46,012 nucleotides of DNA from Oscillospiraceae bacterium (GCA_028689635.1 JAQVCU010000010.1:1-46012); one strand, 5' to 3'; positions 25,825-34,877 are shown, counted from the stretch's first letter. Notes: generated by a model from the letters alone, not told the origin. Made by a program: numbers and translations.

Positions 25825-26430
25825 TTGGAATTTCATGAAAAGCTGCAGGAGCTGAGAAAACAAAAAAACCTGACCCAGGAGCAGCTGGCCGAGCGGCTTT
25901 ATGTATCGAGGACCGCTGTTTCAAAATGGGAGTCCGGCAGGGGATATCCGAGCATCGATTCGCTGAAGGAGATCTCAAAATTCTTTTCGATCTCTTTGGA
26001 CCGGCTGCTTTCCGGGGAGGAGCTTCTCACCGCCGCCCAGGAAGAGAGCAGAAAAAAGATCCACAGCTTTCGGGACCTGGTTTTTGGGCTGCTGGATTGT
26101 TCGCTGCTCATGTTCCTGCTCCTCCCCTTTTTTGGGCAAAGGGTCGGCGGGGTGATCCAGGAGGTCTCGCTGCTGGCCCTGACGCAGGTGCCGGGGTATA
26201 TCAAGATCCCCTATCTGGCCGTTGTGATCGGATTGATCCTCTGCGGGCTGCTTACGCTGGCTTTGCAAAACTGCCAGGCGGCCTTTTGGAACCGCTGTAA
26301 GGGCAAGCTTTCCCTGGGCCTGAGCGCCGTAGCCGCCCTTTTTTTCATGATCAGCCAGCAGCCCTACGCGGCGATGTTCACCTTCCTGTTCCTTGTGGTC
26401 AAGGCGCTGATGCTGATCAAATGGGAATGA
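25825..26430 (+). CDS. XRE-family regulator with membrane C-terminus
   Basis: DNA-binding protein, 201 aa. An N-terminal helix-turn-helix (FHEKLQELRKQKNLTQEQLAERLYVSRTAVSKWESGRGYPSIDSLKEISKFF) is followed by a linker and three to four hydrophobic segments. Relatives start just before EFHEKL, so TTG 25825 behind GGGGGG was chosen; TTG 25807 behind GGAGG is an alternative. Such membrane-tethered XRE proteins often control a neighbouring membrane or resistance gene; the PAP2 gene follows in the same direction. The signal is unknown. Confidence 0.85.
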   Translation: MEFHEKLQELRKQKNLTQEQLAERLYVSRTAVSKWESGRGYPSIDSLKEISKFFSISLDRLLSGEELLTAAQEESRKKIHSFRDLVFGLLDCSLLMFLLLPFFGQRVGGVIQEVSLLALTQVPGYIKIPYLAVVIGLILCGLLTLALQNCQAAFWNRCKGKLSLGLSAVAALFFMISQQPYAAMFTFLFLVVKALMLIKWE

Positions 26431-26443
26431 TACGATTCGTATC
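26429..26443 (+). promoter_or_regulatory. Palindrome after the XRE gene
   Basis: GATACGA-T-TCGTATC overlaps the stop codon, in the 108-base gap before the PAP2 gene. It looks like an operator more than a terminator; a CCGG pair and a TTTTTTG run follow about 20 bases on, so a weak terminator is also possible. Confidence 0.35.
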
Positions 26444-26538
26444 GCCGGTGTAACGTGCCGGTTCTTTCGTTTTTTGTTCCGCCGGGTTAGTCTATGGTCA
26501 GGCGAAAGCCGAATACAGGATAAGAAGGCGGACAAAAA

Positions 26539-27198
26539 ATGAAAAACGAAAACAAAAAAGCTTTGTGGGCAGCGGCATGGCTGCTGCTGGCGTTTGCGCT
26601 GTGGACAGCGGCGGCGCGCTTTCTGGACGTGCAGGCGATCGGGCCCCAGGGCTCCTCGGTGGGCATGGCGGCCCTGAACGGGGCGTTTCACCGGTTGACG
26701 GGGGTGCATATGCCGCTTTACGAGATCACAGACTGGCTGGGGCTGGCGCCGCTGTGCGTTGCCCTGGGGTTTGCGGTGCTGGGGCTGGCCCAGCTGATCC
26801 GCCGAAAAAGCCTGCTTCGGGTCGACCGCAGCATCCTGGCGCTGGGCGGGTTCTATCTTCTGGTGATGGGGGCCTATGCGCTATTTGAGGTCGTCGTTGT
26901 CAATTACCGGCCGGTGCTCATCGAGGGATATCTGGAAGGCTCCTATCCTTCTTCCACTACCATGCTTGCGCTGTGCGTTATGCCCACGGCCGCCATGCAG
27001 CTTCACAGCCGGATGCAAAACAGCGCCCTTCGCAGGGCGCTTCTCTGGCTGATCGGGGCCTTCACGGCGTTTATGGTCGTGGGAAGGGCCCTGTCGGGGG
27101 TGCATTGGCTTAGCGATATCATCGGCGGCGTGCTGCTCAGCGCGGGCCTGGTGGCCCTTTATGTTGCCGCCAGCCGCGAAAAAGGCCGGGAGGCCTGA
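26539..27198 (+). CDS. PAP2-family membrane phosphatase
   Basis: Membrane phosphatase, 219 aa, about six segments. The three PAP2 motifs are visible in loose form: NYRPV (motif 1), SYPSSTTM (motif 2, usually PSGH) and GRALSGVHWLSDIIGG (motif 3, with the nucleophile His and following Asp). Motif 2 having STT in place of SGH lacks the usual general-acid His, which may alter activity. Family members act on undecaprenyl diphosphate or lipid phosphates. It ends ten bases from the convergent next gene. Confidence 0.88.
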   Translation: MKNENKKALWAAAWLLLAFALWTAAARFLDVQAIGPQGSSVGMAALNGAFHRLTGVHMPLYEITDWLGLAPLCVALGFAVLGLAQLIRRKSLLRVDRSILALGGFYLLVMGAYALFEVVVVNYRPVLIEGYLEGSYPSSTTMLALCVMPTAAMQLHSRMQNSALRRALLWLIGAFTAFMVVGRALSGVHWLSDIIGGVLLSAGLVALYVAASREKGREA

Positions 27199-27207
27199 GC
27201 CATGGGC

Positions 27208-27597
27208 CTACCGGCCCCCAAAGGCGCGGCGCAGCAGGCGGGCCAGGGGGAAGAGCGGGGCGCACAGCAGGAACCACAGCGCCGAATACAGAGGGCAGAC
27301 CTGCCCCAGCAGGTGGAAGGGCTGCCGGGAATAATCCCAGACGCGCAGCCCAAGCAGCAGGTTTACCACACAGCCCACCAAAAATTCGACCCCGGTGATG
27401 ATCCCACAGCCGATGCAGCAGCGCTTCCAGAGGGGATAGGCGGAAAACCGGTCCCCGGCGCGGTAGATCAGCCAGAAGCACGTCCCGCCGGCCAGCGCCA
27501 TGGTCCAGTGGGTAAAATCCCGCCACAGCAGCTCCAACAGGCTGTAGCCTGCGGCGCCCAGGGAATAGACGGCGAAAAATTCTTTTGTTTTGAACAT
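27208..27597 (-). CDS. CmpB-like putative ABC-transporter membrane protein
   Basis: Small integral membrane protein, 129 aa, about four segments. ATG 27597 was chosen; GTG 27606 is an alternative, and neither has a strong ribosome binding site. The pattern E..VG...N...G...WDYS..PF...GQ.CPLYS..W matches the family annotated as putative ABC-transporter type IV / CmpB. Its real function is unknown. It is convergent with the PAP2 gene. Confidence 0.75.
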   Translation of the reverse strand: MFKTKEFFAVYSLGAAGYSLLELLWRDFTHWTMALAGGTCFWLIYRAGDRFSAYPLWKRCCIGCGIITGVEFLVGCVVNLLLGLRVWDYSRQPFHLLGQVCPLYSALWFLLCAPLFPLARLLRRAFGGR

Positions 27598-27690
27598 CTT
27601 GATCACCCGCTATCAGCATGCGCCGAAAGGACGGCTTCATGCGCGGAAGGTTTTCCCCGCTGCCGCTCCCCGCAAGGGGAGGGGAGCTGT

Positions 27691-27719
27691 TTGACAAGAA
27701 AAGCAGAAATCCTTATAAT
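27691..27719 (+). promoter_or_regulatory. Perfect consensus promoter
   Basis: TTGACA (27691-27696), 17-bp spacer, TATAAT (27714-27719). The leader to the next gene is about 95 bases and holds an 8-bp hairpin GAAAGGCG/CGCCTTTC (27765-27772, 27785-27792). Confidence 0.9.
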
Positions 27720-27819
27720 AAAAGCATCGTTTGATCCGCGCCGGGGGCGCGGCGGTGCGCATGGGAAAGGCGTCGAGCTATCGGCGCCTTTCTGTAGTTG
27801 AAGAAGGGAGGGAACGGCG

Positions 27820-30183
27820 CTGGAAAAGCAAAAAACGCACAGAGTATTCCGGAATTGGGTCGTCTCCTATCTGGCGGTGCTGCTGCTTCCCCTTATTTTC
27901 AGCTACATCGTCTACTCCTTTGCCTACGGGATCATCACAAGCAACACCGCCACCATCAACGAGGTCTCCCTGCGGCAAACAGAGGAATCCATGGATCGCA
28001 TTTTCAGCGAACTGCGCAGCACCGGGCGGCAGATCATCACCGACGAAAAGGTGATCTCCCTCACCTGGGCTCCCACGCCGCTTACGCCCACCAAACTTCA
28101 GAAAATTGGGGCGCTGCAAAGTGAGCTCAATAAAAAATCTGCCTACGGCAGCTATATCAGCGAGATCTATGTCTATTTTCATAACGCAGAGGTGGCGGCC
28201 TCTACCTCCGGCATCGTCCGGCAGCCCGCCTTTGAAAAGGCGCTGCAGGAAAAATTCTGGATAGGGCTGGCGGAATTTGAGCAGTTGGGCGCCCAGGGCG
28301 GCAGCCAGTTTGCGGTCAAGCTGATCCGGGATCCGGCAAAGCCGGAGGGGGCGGTGCAGAAAGTTGCGGTTTTTGTTTCCGACGCGGTACAGCGGGAGAC
28401 GCCGCGGGCGACCTGCATGTTTGTCATCGACGCCCGGCACATCAACGACCTTTTGGAAAATTATGACGTGGAAGATCCGGCCTCCTCCCGCAGCGTGTGG
28501 GCGGTGGCCCAGGACGGCAGCTATCTTTCCCCCAGAAGCCGCGGCAGCATCCCGGCGGAGGTTCTGGATTACTGCGGCGAGCCGGACGGGATCTACTATA
28601 CTGCCATCGACGGGGAAAAGAGCGCCGTCCTTTCCCTTCGCTCTCCTTCCACCGGATGGAAGCTGATCTCGGTGGTTTCCCTGGAAAATTACCGGGCCCA
28701 GCTCAGGTCCATCCGCAACATCTATTTTATCTTCCTCGTTTTCTGTCTGGCGGCGGGCGTGGGGATCTCTTTCTACTTTACAAAACGCAATTATTCCCCG
28801 GTGCGGCGGATGACGAACATGTTCCTCTCCGAGCTGGAGAAGGATAAAAAAGGCGGCAAAAAAGGAGCCGGGGATGAGTTCTCCCTGTTGGAGAGCGGCC
28901 TGACCCGTCTGCTGCGGGAAAATGAGGACTATGAGCGGCAGATCGGCCATCAGAAGAAAGATCTCCGCCAGATGTGGCTGAGCCGGATGCTGCGTGGCCG
29001 TGTTTTCAGCCAAAAAAGCTTCCAGACCGCCTGCGAGGACTACGAGATCCATTTTTCCGGGCAGGATTACCTGCTGATCGGCATTACCCTGCAGGATTTT
29101 GGCAATCTGTTCTCCCGGGGGGAGATCACGGCGGAGGAAGCCTTCACCATGACCAACTTTATCGTGACTTCTATTGTGGAGGAGCTGTTGCGCCCGCAGT
29201 TTGACGTATATGTTTGCAGCAACGGGAACGCGCTGGATTTTGAAGAATTCAGCTACGGCGATACCATTTACGCCATCGTGAATTTTGACGGGAAAAAGAC
29301 GCCGGTCTCTGAGGTGACCGCCCAGGTATTGGAGCAGTGCGGCAAAGCAAGGGAGTTTATCAAAGCCCACCTTCATGTGGCGGTAAAATGCTACATCAGC
29401 GGCGCCTACTTGGGGTGGGAGGGGATCCACAGCGCCTTTGAAGAGACCCTTTGGGGGATGGAACAGATCGAGAGCTTCCAGATCGACGCCGATATTGCCA
29501 CCCGGGACGAGGTGCAGTACCGGATGTTCCGGGAGCCGGTCTCCACAGAACGCCCGGAGGGCGGCCTGCGGGAGCTTTGCGCGGCGGTATCCGCGGGGGA
29601 GACCGAGCGCGCCTGGGCGCTGTATCAGGAGGTGCTGCAGGAACATATCGCCGATCTGGATCAGTCGTTTTTCTATGTGCGGCTTTATACCTTCCTGATC
29701 CTGGACAGGGTCTCCCATCATTTGCAGAGAGACGAAGGGGAAAGCCGGGAAACCGCCCGGGAATTGCGGGGAGCCCGCAACCTGGAGGAGCTAAAGGGCC
29801 TGGTGCTGCAGCGCTTTGCCCAGCTGGCGCAGCAAATGCCTTCCCAAAAGGACGGCGCCGGGGTTTCGCTGCAGGTCTCCGAAGTGGTGGCCTACATCGA
29901 CGCCCATTTTACCGACCCGGATCTGACCGTTTCCGCTTTGGCGGAACAGTTTTCCGTTAGCCAGAGTTATCTGCTGCGCGTGTTTAAAAAGAACATCAGC
30001 ACCGGCGTGTTGGAATACATCAGCCAGCGGCGGGTGGATGAGGCAAAGCAGCTGCTGAAATTCAGCGAGGCGACGGTCAACGACGTCGCGCTGCAGGTGG
30101 GCTATGCCAACAGCCTGGCGCTGATCCGCGCTTTCAAAAAGCTGGAGGGCATCACCCCCGCCACCTACCGTAAGATCATCTAA
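27820..30183 (+). CDS. Membrane-bound AraC-family regulator, apparent CTG start
   Basis: One-component sensor-regulator, 787 aa. In order: a short basic N-terminus, membrane segment 1 (VVSYLAVLLLPLIFSYIVY), an extracellular sensor region of ~250 residues, membrane segment 2 (IYFIFLVFCLAAGVGISFYF), a cytoplasmic linker and a C-terminal AraC helix-turn-helix (~100 residues; LLRVFKKNIS and ALIRAFKKLEGITPATYR). The frame upstream offers no ATG, GTG or TTG; CTG 27820 lies six bases after GGGAGGGA, while GTG 27877 would cut segment 1 and has no binding site. Such proteins usually control sugar ABC operons; the convergent LplABC-like operon is the likely target. Confidence 0.88.
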   Translation: MEKQKTHRVFRNWVVSYLAVLLLPLIFSYIVYSFAYGIITSNTATINEVSLRQTEESMDRIFSELRSTGRQIITDEKVISLTWAPTPLTPTKLQKIGALQSELNKKSAYGSYISEIYVYFHNAEVAASTSGIVRQPAFEKALQEKFWIGLAEFEQLGAQGGSQFAVKLIRDPAKPEGAVQKVAVFVSDAVQRETPRATCMFVIDARHINDLLENYDVEDPASSRSVWAVAQDGSYLSPRSRGSIPAEVLDYCGEPDGIYYTAIDGEKSAVLSLRSPSTGWKLISVVSLENYRAQLRSIRNIYFIFLVFCLAAGVGISFYFTKRNYSPVRRMTNMFLSELEKDKKGGKKGAGDEFSLLESGLTRLLRENEDYERQIGHQKKDLRQMWLSRMLRGRVFSQKSFQTACEDYEIHFSGQDYLLIGITLQDFGNLFSRGEITAEEAFTMTNFIVTSIVEELLRPQFDVYVCSNGNALDFEEFSYGDTIYAIVNFDGKKTPVSEVTAQVLEQCGKAREFIKAHLHVAVKCYISGAYLGWEGIHSAFEETLWGMEQIESFQIDADIATRDEVQYRMFREPVSTERPEGGLRELCAAVSAGETERAWALYQEVLQEHIADLDQSFFYVRLYTFLILDRVSHHLQRDEGESRETARELRGARNLEELKGLVLQRFAQLAQQMPSQKDGAGVSLQVSEVVAYIDAHFTDPDLTVSALAEQFSVSQSYLLRVFKKNISTGVLEYISQRRVDEAKQLLKFSEATVNDVALQVGYANSLALIRAFKKLEGITPATYRKII

Positions 30184-30205
30184 GCCGGGCAAATGCAAAA
30201 GAAAG

Positions 30206-30238
30206 AAAAGCCGCCGGATCTTTTCCGGCGGCTTTTTT
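30206..30238 (+). terminator. Terminator of the AraC regulator gene
   Basis: AAAAGCCGCCGGA (30206-30218) with TCCGGCGGCTTTT (30224-30236) and a T run to 30238. Confidence 0.92.
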
Positions 30239-30342
30239 GCTGGCTGCAAAGGGGATCCCCCAGGTTTTGCGGGGGGAGCGAAACACACCGTTTGCCCCAT
30301 CCCCAAAAAGACCGGCAGGCGCAGGGCGCCGGGTGTATGGCG

Positions 30343-30384
30343 CCAAAAAGGGCCCCGGCGGATACAAGCCGGAGCCCTTTTTGG
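30343..30384. terminator. Terminator of the second ABC operon
   Basis: CCAAAAAGGGC-C-CCGGC (30343-30359) pairs with GCCGG-A-GCCCTTTTTGG (30368-30384); T runs on both strands. It mainly serves the - strand operon ending at 30419. Confidence 0.88.
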
Positions 30385-30418
30385 GTTTTCTATTTTGGAT
30401 TGAAAGAAGTAAGGCAGA

Positions 30419-31309
30419 TTAACCCTTGATGGAACCGATCATAACGCCGGAGACAAAATACTTTTGGATGAAGGGATAGACCACCAGCATGGGAAGGACC
30501 GAGATCATGATGGTGGAGTATTTTACCAGAGGACGGTAACGATCGATCGCGCCGGGGTCGGAACTTTCCGTGACCAGGGAGTTGTTGGAAGTTTGAAGGA
30601 TGATCTCCCGCAGGGAAAGCTGCAAAGGGAAGAGGTCGCGGCGTTTTTGCAGATAGATGGAGGCGTTGAACCACGCGTTCCAGTTGCGGATGGCGTAGAA
30701 CATGACGATGACCGCAAGAACAGCTTTGGATACCGGCAGCACCACCTGCAAAAGGATGCGCAGATGGCCTGCGCCGTCTATTTTGGCGGCTTCCAGCAGA
30801 CCGTCCGGAATGGTGGAGAAAGAGGTTCGCATGACGATGATGTTATAGACCGAAACGGTGCCGGGGATGATCAGGGCCCACATGGTGTCGATCATGCCCA
30901 CGCCCTTTACCACCATGTAGGTGGGGATCAGGCCGCCGCTGAAGATCATGGTAAAGGTAAGCAGGAAAAGGAGGGGCTTGCGGAAATAGAGATCCTTTCT
31001 GGAGAGGCCATAAGCCGCCAGAATGGTGATAAACATGGAAAAAGCGGTGGCTCCCACCACGTAGACAATGGTGTTGCCATAGGCGCGGATGATGTTTTTA
31101 TTGCTCAGAACAAACTGATACCCGCCGAAGGTGGGCTGTCCCCAGGGCCGAAGCGCCAGGCCGCTGTTGGCCTGCAGAATATCCGGGTCGCTGATGGAGG
31201 CCATGAGCACATGCCAGACCGGGAGGATAAAAACCAGGGACAGAAGGGTTAGAAAGATGATGTTAAAGATGGAGAAGATTTTTTCTCCAGTGGTGCGTCT
31301 GCTTCCCAT
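30419..31309 (-). CDS. Sugar ABC permease, LplC/YtcP-like (second system)
   Basis: Permease subunit, 296 aa, last gene of the second LplABC-type operon. ATG 31309 is preceded by GGAGGA. It shows the N-terminal membrane segment (IIFLTLLSLVFILPVWHVLMASIS), the EAA loop (LEAAKIDGAGHLRILLQVVLPVSKA), the NWNAWFNASIYL segment and a C-terminus ending MIGSIKG. It resembles the permease at 5838 but is not a recent copy. No ATPase is encoded in the operon. Confidence 0.92.
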   Translation of the reverse strand: MGSRRTTGEKIFSIFNIIFLTLLSLVFILPVWHVLMASISDPDILQANSGLALRPWGQPTFGGYQFVLSNKNIIRAYGNTIVYVVGATAFSMFITILAAYGLSRKDLYFRKPLLFLLTFTMIFSGGLIPTYMVVKGVGMIDTMWALIIPGTVSVYNIIVMRTSFSTIPDGLLEAAKIDGAGHLRILLQVVLPVSKAVLAVIVMFYAIRNWNAWFNASIYLQKRRDLFPLQLSLREIILQTSNNSLVTESSDPGAIDRYRPLVKYSTIMISVLPMLVVYPFIQKYFVSGVMIGSIKG

Positions 31310-31325
31310 TGTAGATCCTCCTCCT

Positions 31326-32288
31326 TTACCACAAGCTGGTCTCGCTCACCTTGCTGCTGATCTTATTGGCAACGAAGATGACGATAAAGTTAATGATCGA
31401 GTTAAAAAGCCCCACGGCGGCGGCGTAGCTGTAGTCGCCGTTGACAAGGCCGACGCGGTATACATAAGTCTGAATGATGTCGGCGGTGGAATAGGTTCCG
31501 GGGCCGTACATCAGAATAATTTTTTCATAGTCCAGCGTCATCACTTCGCCCAAACGCATGATGAACAGGATGATAATGGTGGGGGCAAGGCCCGGCAGGG
31601 TGACGTGCAGGGTCTGTTTCCAGCGCCCCGCGCCGTCGATGCGGGCGGCCTCATAAAGCTCCTGATCGATGCCGCTTAAAGCGGAAATGTAAATAATGCT
31701 GCTGTAACCGATATGCGCCCAAACGTTGGAGCCGATAAACAGGGCGCGGAAGTATTCCGGTTTTCCCAGAAGGTTGCCGCCCTCGCCGCCCAAGGCGACG
31801 ACCAGCTGCGTCAGCAGACCGTTGGATTTGGTGAAATCCTGCAGAATACCGACCACGACGACCACAGAAATAAAATAGGGAAGATAAGAAATGGTCTGGA
31901 CGGTCTTTTTAAAACGGGGCTGACGGACTTCGTTGAGCAGCAGCGCCAGAATGATCGGCAGAGGGAAGGAGATCAAAAAGCCATAGGCGCTGAGGATCAG
32001 GGTGTTGGACAACAGGCGTCCGAAATAGATGGAACTGAAAAAGTTTTCAAAATGCTTAAAGCCTACAAATTGGCTGCCAAAAAATCCGGAACGGAAGGAG
32101 AAATCTTCAAAAGCGATCGCCAGGCCGCCCATGGGAAGATAATGGAAAATAATAAAATAGGCGACTACCGGCACAAGCATCAGGTATACGGGCCAGTTTT
32201 GAGAAAAGTCCCTTTTGATCAGATGGCGTTTGAGTTTCTTTTCTTGATCTTTTAAAGCGCGGGACGGCGCAACAGCTGCGTTTGCCAC
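31326..32288 (-). CDS. Sugar ABC permease, LplB-like (second system)
   Basis: Permease subunit, 320 aa. GTG 32288 was chosen because AAGGAGG lies nine bases upstream; the frame stays open further upstream but has no binding site there. Features: a charged N-terminus (KDQEKKLKRHLIKR), YLMLVPVVAYFIIFHYLPMGGLAIAFEDF typical of LplB, and the EAA loop (YEAARIDGAGRWKQTLHVTLPGLAP). It precedes the LplC-like gene by 16 bases. Confidence 0.92.
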   Translation of the reverse strand: MANAAVAPSRALKDQEKKLKRHLIKRDFSQNWPVYLMLVPVVAYFIIFHYLPMGGLAIAFEDFSFRSGFFGSQFVGFKHFENFFSSIYFGRLLSNTLILSAYGFLISFPLPIILALLLNEVRQPRFKKTVQTISYLPYFISVVVVVGILQDFTKSNGLLTQLVVALGGEGGNLLGKPEYFRALFIGSNVWAHIGYSSIIYISALSGIDQELYEAARIDGAGRWKQTLHVTLPGLAPTIIILFIMRLGEVMTLDYEKIILMYGPGTYSTADIIQTYVYRVGLVNGDYSYAAAVGLFNSIINFIVIFVANKISSKVSETSLW

Positions 32289-32351
32289 AGAGAAATACCT
32301 CCTTTTTGGATGATGGAGCTCCGGGCAGTGACCCGGCCATAAAAAAGAATA

Positions 32352-32372
32352 GGGAGGGGAAGATCCCCTCCC
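32352..32372 (-). terminator. Hairpin between binding protein and permeases (second system)
   Basis: GGGAGGGG/CCCCTCCC (32352-32359, 32365-32372), followed on the - strand by ATTCTTTTTTATGG. It is placed like the hairpin at 4832-4873 in the first system and looks like a partial terminator. Confidence 0.7.
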
Positions 32373-32390
32373 TGTTCCAACAAACAAAAG

Positions 32391-34022
32391 TTAGCGAGCG
32401 TTGTAACGATCCAGAGCAGCCTGCTCGATCGCAATGGCATCGTCGATGCCCATGCCTTTGATGGTCTCAACGAAGGAATCAAACTCATCCAGGCTCATGG
32501 AACCGGTGATGAATTTTACGTTGCACTCATCCACATAGGTGGTGATATCGGCGGTGATGGTGGCAAAGGTGTTGCCCTCTTCAGAGGTCAGAGTAATGTT
32601 GGCGGGCATATTCCAATCATAAGGAGTGCTGCCCCAGGATTTCATAGACTCGTCCTGCAGGGGGAGGAAGATATCCCACTGGAACTCGGGGAAGGTACGG
32701 GGCGGATCTTTGAAGGCATATTTGGCAAAGAACGCGCTGGAGCTGACGCCCTCGGGATTGCTGTAACGGAAGTCATAGCTCAGAATGCGTTTGCCGCTGT
32801 CGTCGAGGTTGAAGGATCTGCCGTCGTCCAGGCCGTACTGGGCGTCCTGAGCGTTGTCGTAATTGTAGCGGTAATCCTGCCACATGATGGCTTCTTTCAG
32901 ATGCTCGCTGGTAGCGGAGAAAGAGCAGACATAAGCGGTGAGCAGGTCGCTGCCGCGCAGATGGGAAACGTCGCCCTCGGCCTTTACGGGAGGAGTGACG
33001 CCGACCAGCATAAAGTCGGGGTTCTGGGCGCCGCGCTGTACGTAGTTGTTGTCGCAGCGGGTGGTCCAGGTAACGAAGGCGCCGATGTTGTCATTGTAAA
33101 GCAGCTCGGTGTCAACGGTGGTGGAGGAACCGGTGCGGGCCATGAAGTCCTGATCGAACAGGCCCTCGGAATACCATTTGTTCATCATGGTCAGGTATTC
33201 TTTCCAGCCGCTTTCGATGGGGCCGAATTTAACGACGCCGTTTTCCTGATAGAAGCTCTGGGCAACGCCGTAGCCAGCGCTCATCTCGTTCTGGGTGGTA
33301 GCGCCGTTGGACATCAGATACAGAGGAGTGGAGCAGCCCAGGGATTTGAAGCCTTTGAGCATCTCATACCAATCGTCATAGGTCACGGGGCGGTCCAGTC
33401 CCAGTTTATCCAGGAAATCCTGGCGGACAGCCAGGCCGGACTCGGTGACCAGAGGCTGATCGTAGACGCGGTACATGCCGTAGCGTTTGCCGCTGTCGGT
33501 CAGGGAGTTTCTGTTCCAATCGGGATGCTCATCCATGAAAGCAAAGTAATTGGGCGCATAGGCTTTGTACTCGTTGAGGTCAACGAAGTAACCGTCCTCA
33601 ATGGCGGCGTCCATACCGTTGCGGTAAACCATCTGCTGAGTCAGGGACTGCTGAACGATATCAGGCATGTCGTCGGAGGCAAAGAGCAGGTTGTAAGCGT
33701 CCTTTTCGGAACCGTCGGCGGGGACGATCCACTCGATATGGACGTTGGTTTTTTCTTCCAGGGCCTGAACATACTCACCGTCGTTCGGGCTGGTCAGTTC
33801 GCCGAGGTCGGAGGCCTGAGGCCACCAATAGGTGAGGGTGATCTTTTCAGCGGAGATGGGAAGAGGCGTCTCGGTGAGAGCGTCTTCGGGGGCGCTGGCT
33901 TCAGGGCTGTTCTGGCTGGCGGGCTCGGAAGCGGAAGGCGTAGCCTGTTGGCCGCAGCCGACCATGGCAACCAGCATGGACAGAACCAGAAGAAGGGCAA
34001 GCGCTTTGCATGTCTTTTTCAT
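32391..34022 (-). CDS. ABC sugar-binding lipoprotein (second system)
   Basis: Solute-binding lipoprotein, 543 aa. ATG 34022 has AGGAG seven bases upstream; an ATG two codons earlier is too close to it. Signal peptide KKTCKALALLLVLSMLVAMVGC with C23 as the lipidated Cys, then a Ser/Pro/Glu-rich linker. The mature part has the family's YWWPQASD opening and a Trp- and Tyr-rich two-lobed body. It should deliver an oligosaccharide or glycoside to the two permeases downstream; the substrate is not readable. Confidence 0.92.
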   Translation of the reverse strand: MKKTCKALALLLVLSMLVAMVGCGQQATPSASEPASQNSPEASAPEDALTETPLPISAEKITLTYWWPQASDLGELTSPNDGEYVQALEEKTNVHIEWIVPADGSEKDAYNLLFASDDMPDIVQQSLTQQMVYRNGMDAAIEDGYFVDLNEYKAYAPNYFAFMDEHPDWNRNSLTDSGKRYGMYRVYDQPLVTESGLAVRQDFLDKLGLDRPVTYDDWYEMLKGFKSLGCSTPLYLMSNGATTQNEMSAGYGVAQSFYQENGVVKFGPIESGWKEYLTMMNKWYSEGLFDQDFMARTGSSTTVDTELLYNDNIGAFVTWTTRCDNNYVQRGAQNPDFMLVGVTPPVKAEGDVSHLRGSDLLTAYVCSFSATSEHLKEAIMWQDYRYNYDNAQDAQYGLDDGRSFNLDDSGKRILSYDFRYSNPEGVSSSAFFAKYAFKDPPRTFPEFQWDIFLPLQDESMKSWGSTPYDWNMPANITLTSEEGNTFATITADITTYVDECNVKFITGSMSLDEFDSFVETIKGMGIDDAIAIEQAALDRYNAR

Positions 34023-34167
34023 AGTCATACTCCTTTTCTTGTTTCTTTCCTCCCCAACCGTGGCGAAGAGGAAAATCGGACGTAAGCGCCGGCAAAAAAC
34101 GGTATGCCGTTTTCCACAGAAACCAGCTGCGGATCGAGCTGCTGTTTTTGCGTTTTGTTTACATTTA

Positions 34168-34197
34168 TATTATACACCAGAAAAATTTGCATTCTCA
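34168..34197 (-). promoter_or_regulatory. Promoter of the second ABC operon
   Basis: On the - strand: TTGAGA (34197-34192), 18-bp spacer, TATAAT (34173-34168); a leader of ~140 bases follows. From here to 34413 I see no gene. Confidence 0.65.
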
Positions 34198-34413
34198 AGT
34201 GACAGATTTTGACACCCAGGGTATCAATATCCGAACTGTCCGGCGGGCTGAAACAAAGAAGGGTTTTACCCGGCGGAGAACGCGGCGGAAAATCACGTCC
34301 GGCCCCCTGGGGGAGAAGGGGGGACACAAGGAAAAATGTTATCAGTTTATGAACAACTATCAAAAACAGAACCGCATTTTCTTATTCACAAAGCCCTGCG
34401 GCGGGCCAAAACC

Positions 34414-34445
34414 CAAAAAAGACCCGCCTGGCTTGGCCAGGCGGG
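34414..34445 (-). terminator. Terminator of the 81-aa XRE gene
   Basis: CCCGCCTGGC (34423-34432) with GCCAGGCGGG (34436-34445), followed on the - strand by TCTTTTTTGGG. Confidence 0.88.
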
Positions 34446-34559
34446 CTGCGAAGGAAGGACAGGCGCCGGGCCGGGGACAGATAAAAAATCAGCCCCTCGA
34501 CACGATCGACTAAAATTTGCGCCGAGCTTTTTTTATAATGGGCAAGGGAAAGAAAAAGG

Positions 34560-34805
34560 TCATTCTTCAAACAGCTTCGAGATCGGGACGGTAAGGGCAT
34601 CGGAGATCTGAAACAGGGTCTCCAGGGAGACGCCCTTGACGGTTTTTCCATTGTTGGCTTCGATCTGGCTGAGAAAAGACCAGCTTTTTCCGATCAGTTC
34701 TGCAAACTGCTCTTGGGTATAACCGCGAAGCTTACGGTAGTAGGCGATCTTAAGGCCCAGCCTCCGGTAGTTTTCCCGATATCGTTCTCTGCGTTCCCCT
34801 GTCAT
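34560..34805 (-). CDS. Small XRE-family regulator
   Basis: DNA-binding protein of 81 aa consisting almost only of a helix-turn-helix (LGLKIAYYRKLRGYTQEQFAELIGKSWSFLSQIEANNGKTVKGVSLETLFQISDAL). ATG 34805 has only a weak ribosome binding site. It is divergent from the 73-aa gene at 34984 with a 178-base shared promoter region, so autoregulation plus control of that gene is a reasonable guess. Confidence 0.85.
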   Translation of the reverse strand: MTGERRERYRENYRRLGLKIAYYRKLRGYTQEQFAELIGKSWSFLSQIEANNGKTVKGVSLETLFQISDALTVPISKLFEE

Positions 34806-34877
34806 GTTATCACATTCTTTCTATACAATACTAACAGGTTGAACAGGGAAATATTATAGACTGAAAGACAATTATTA

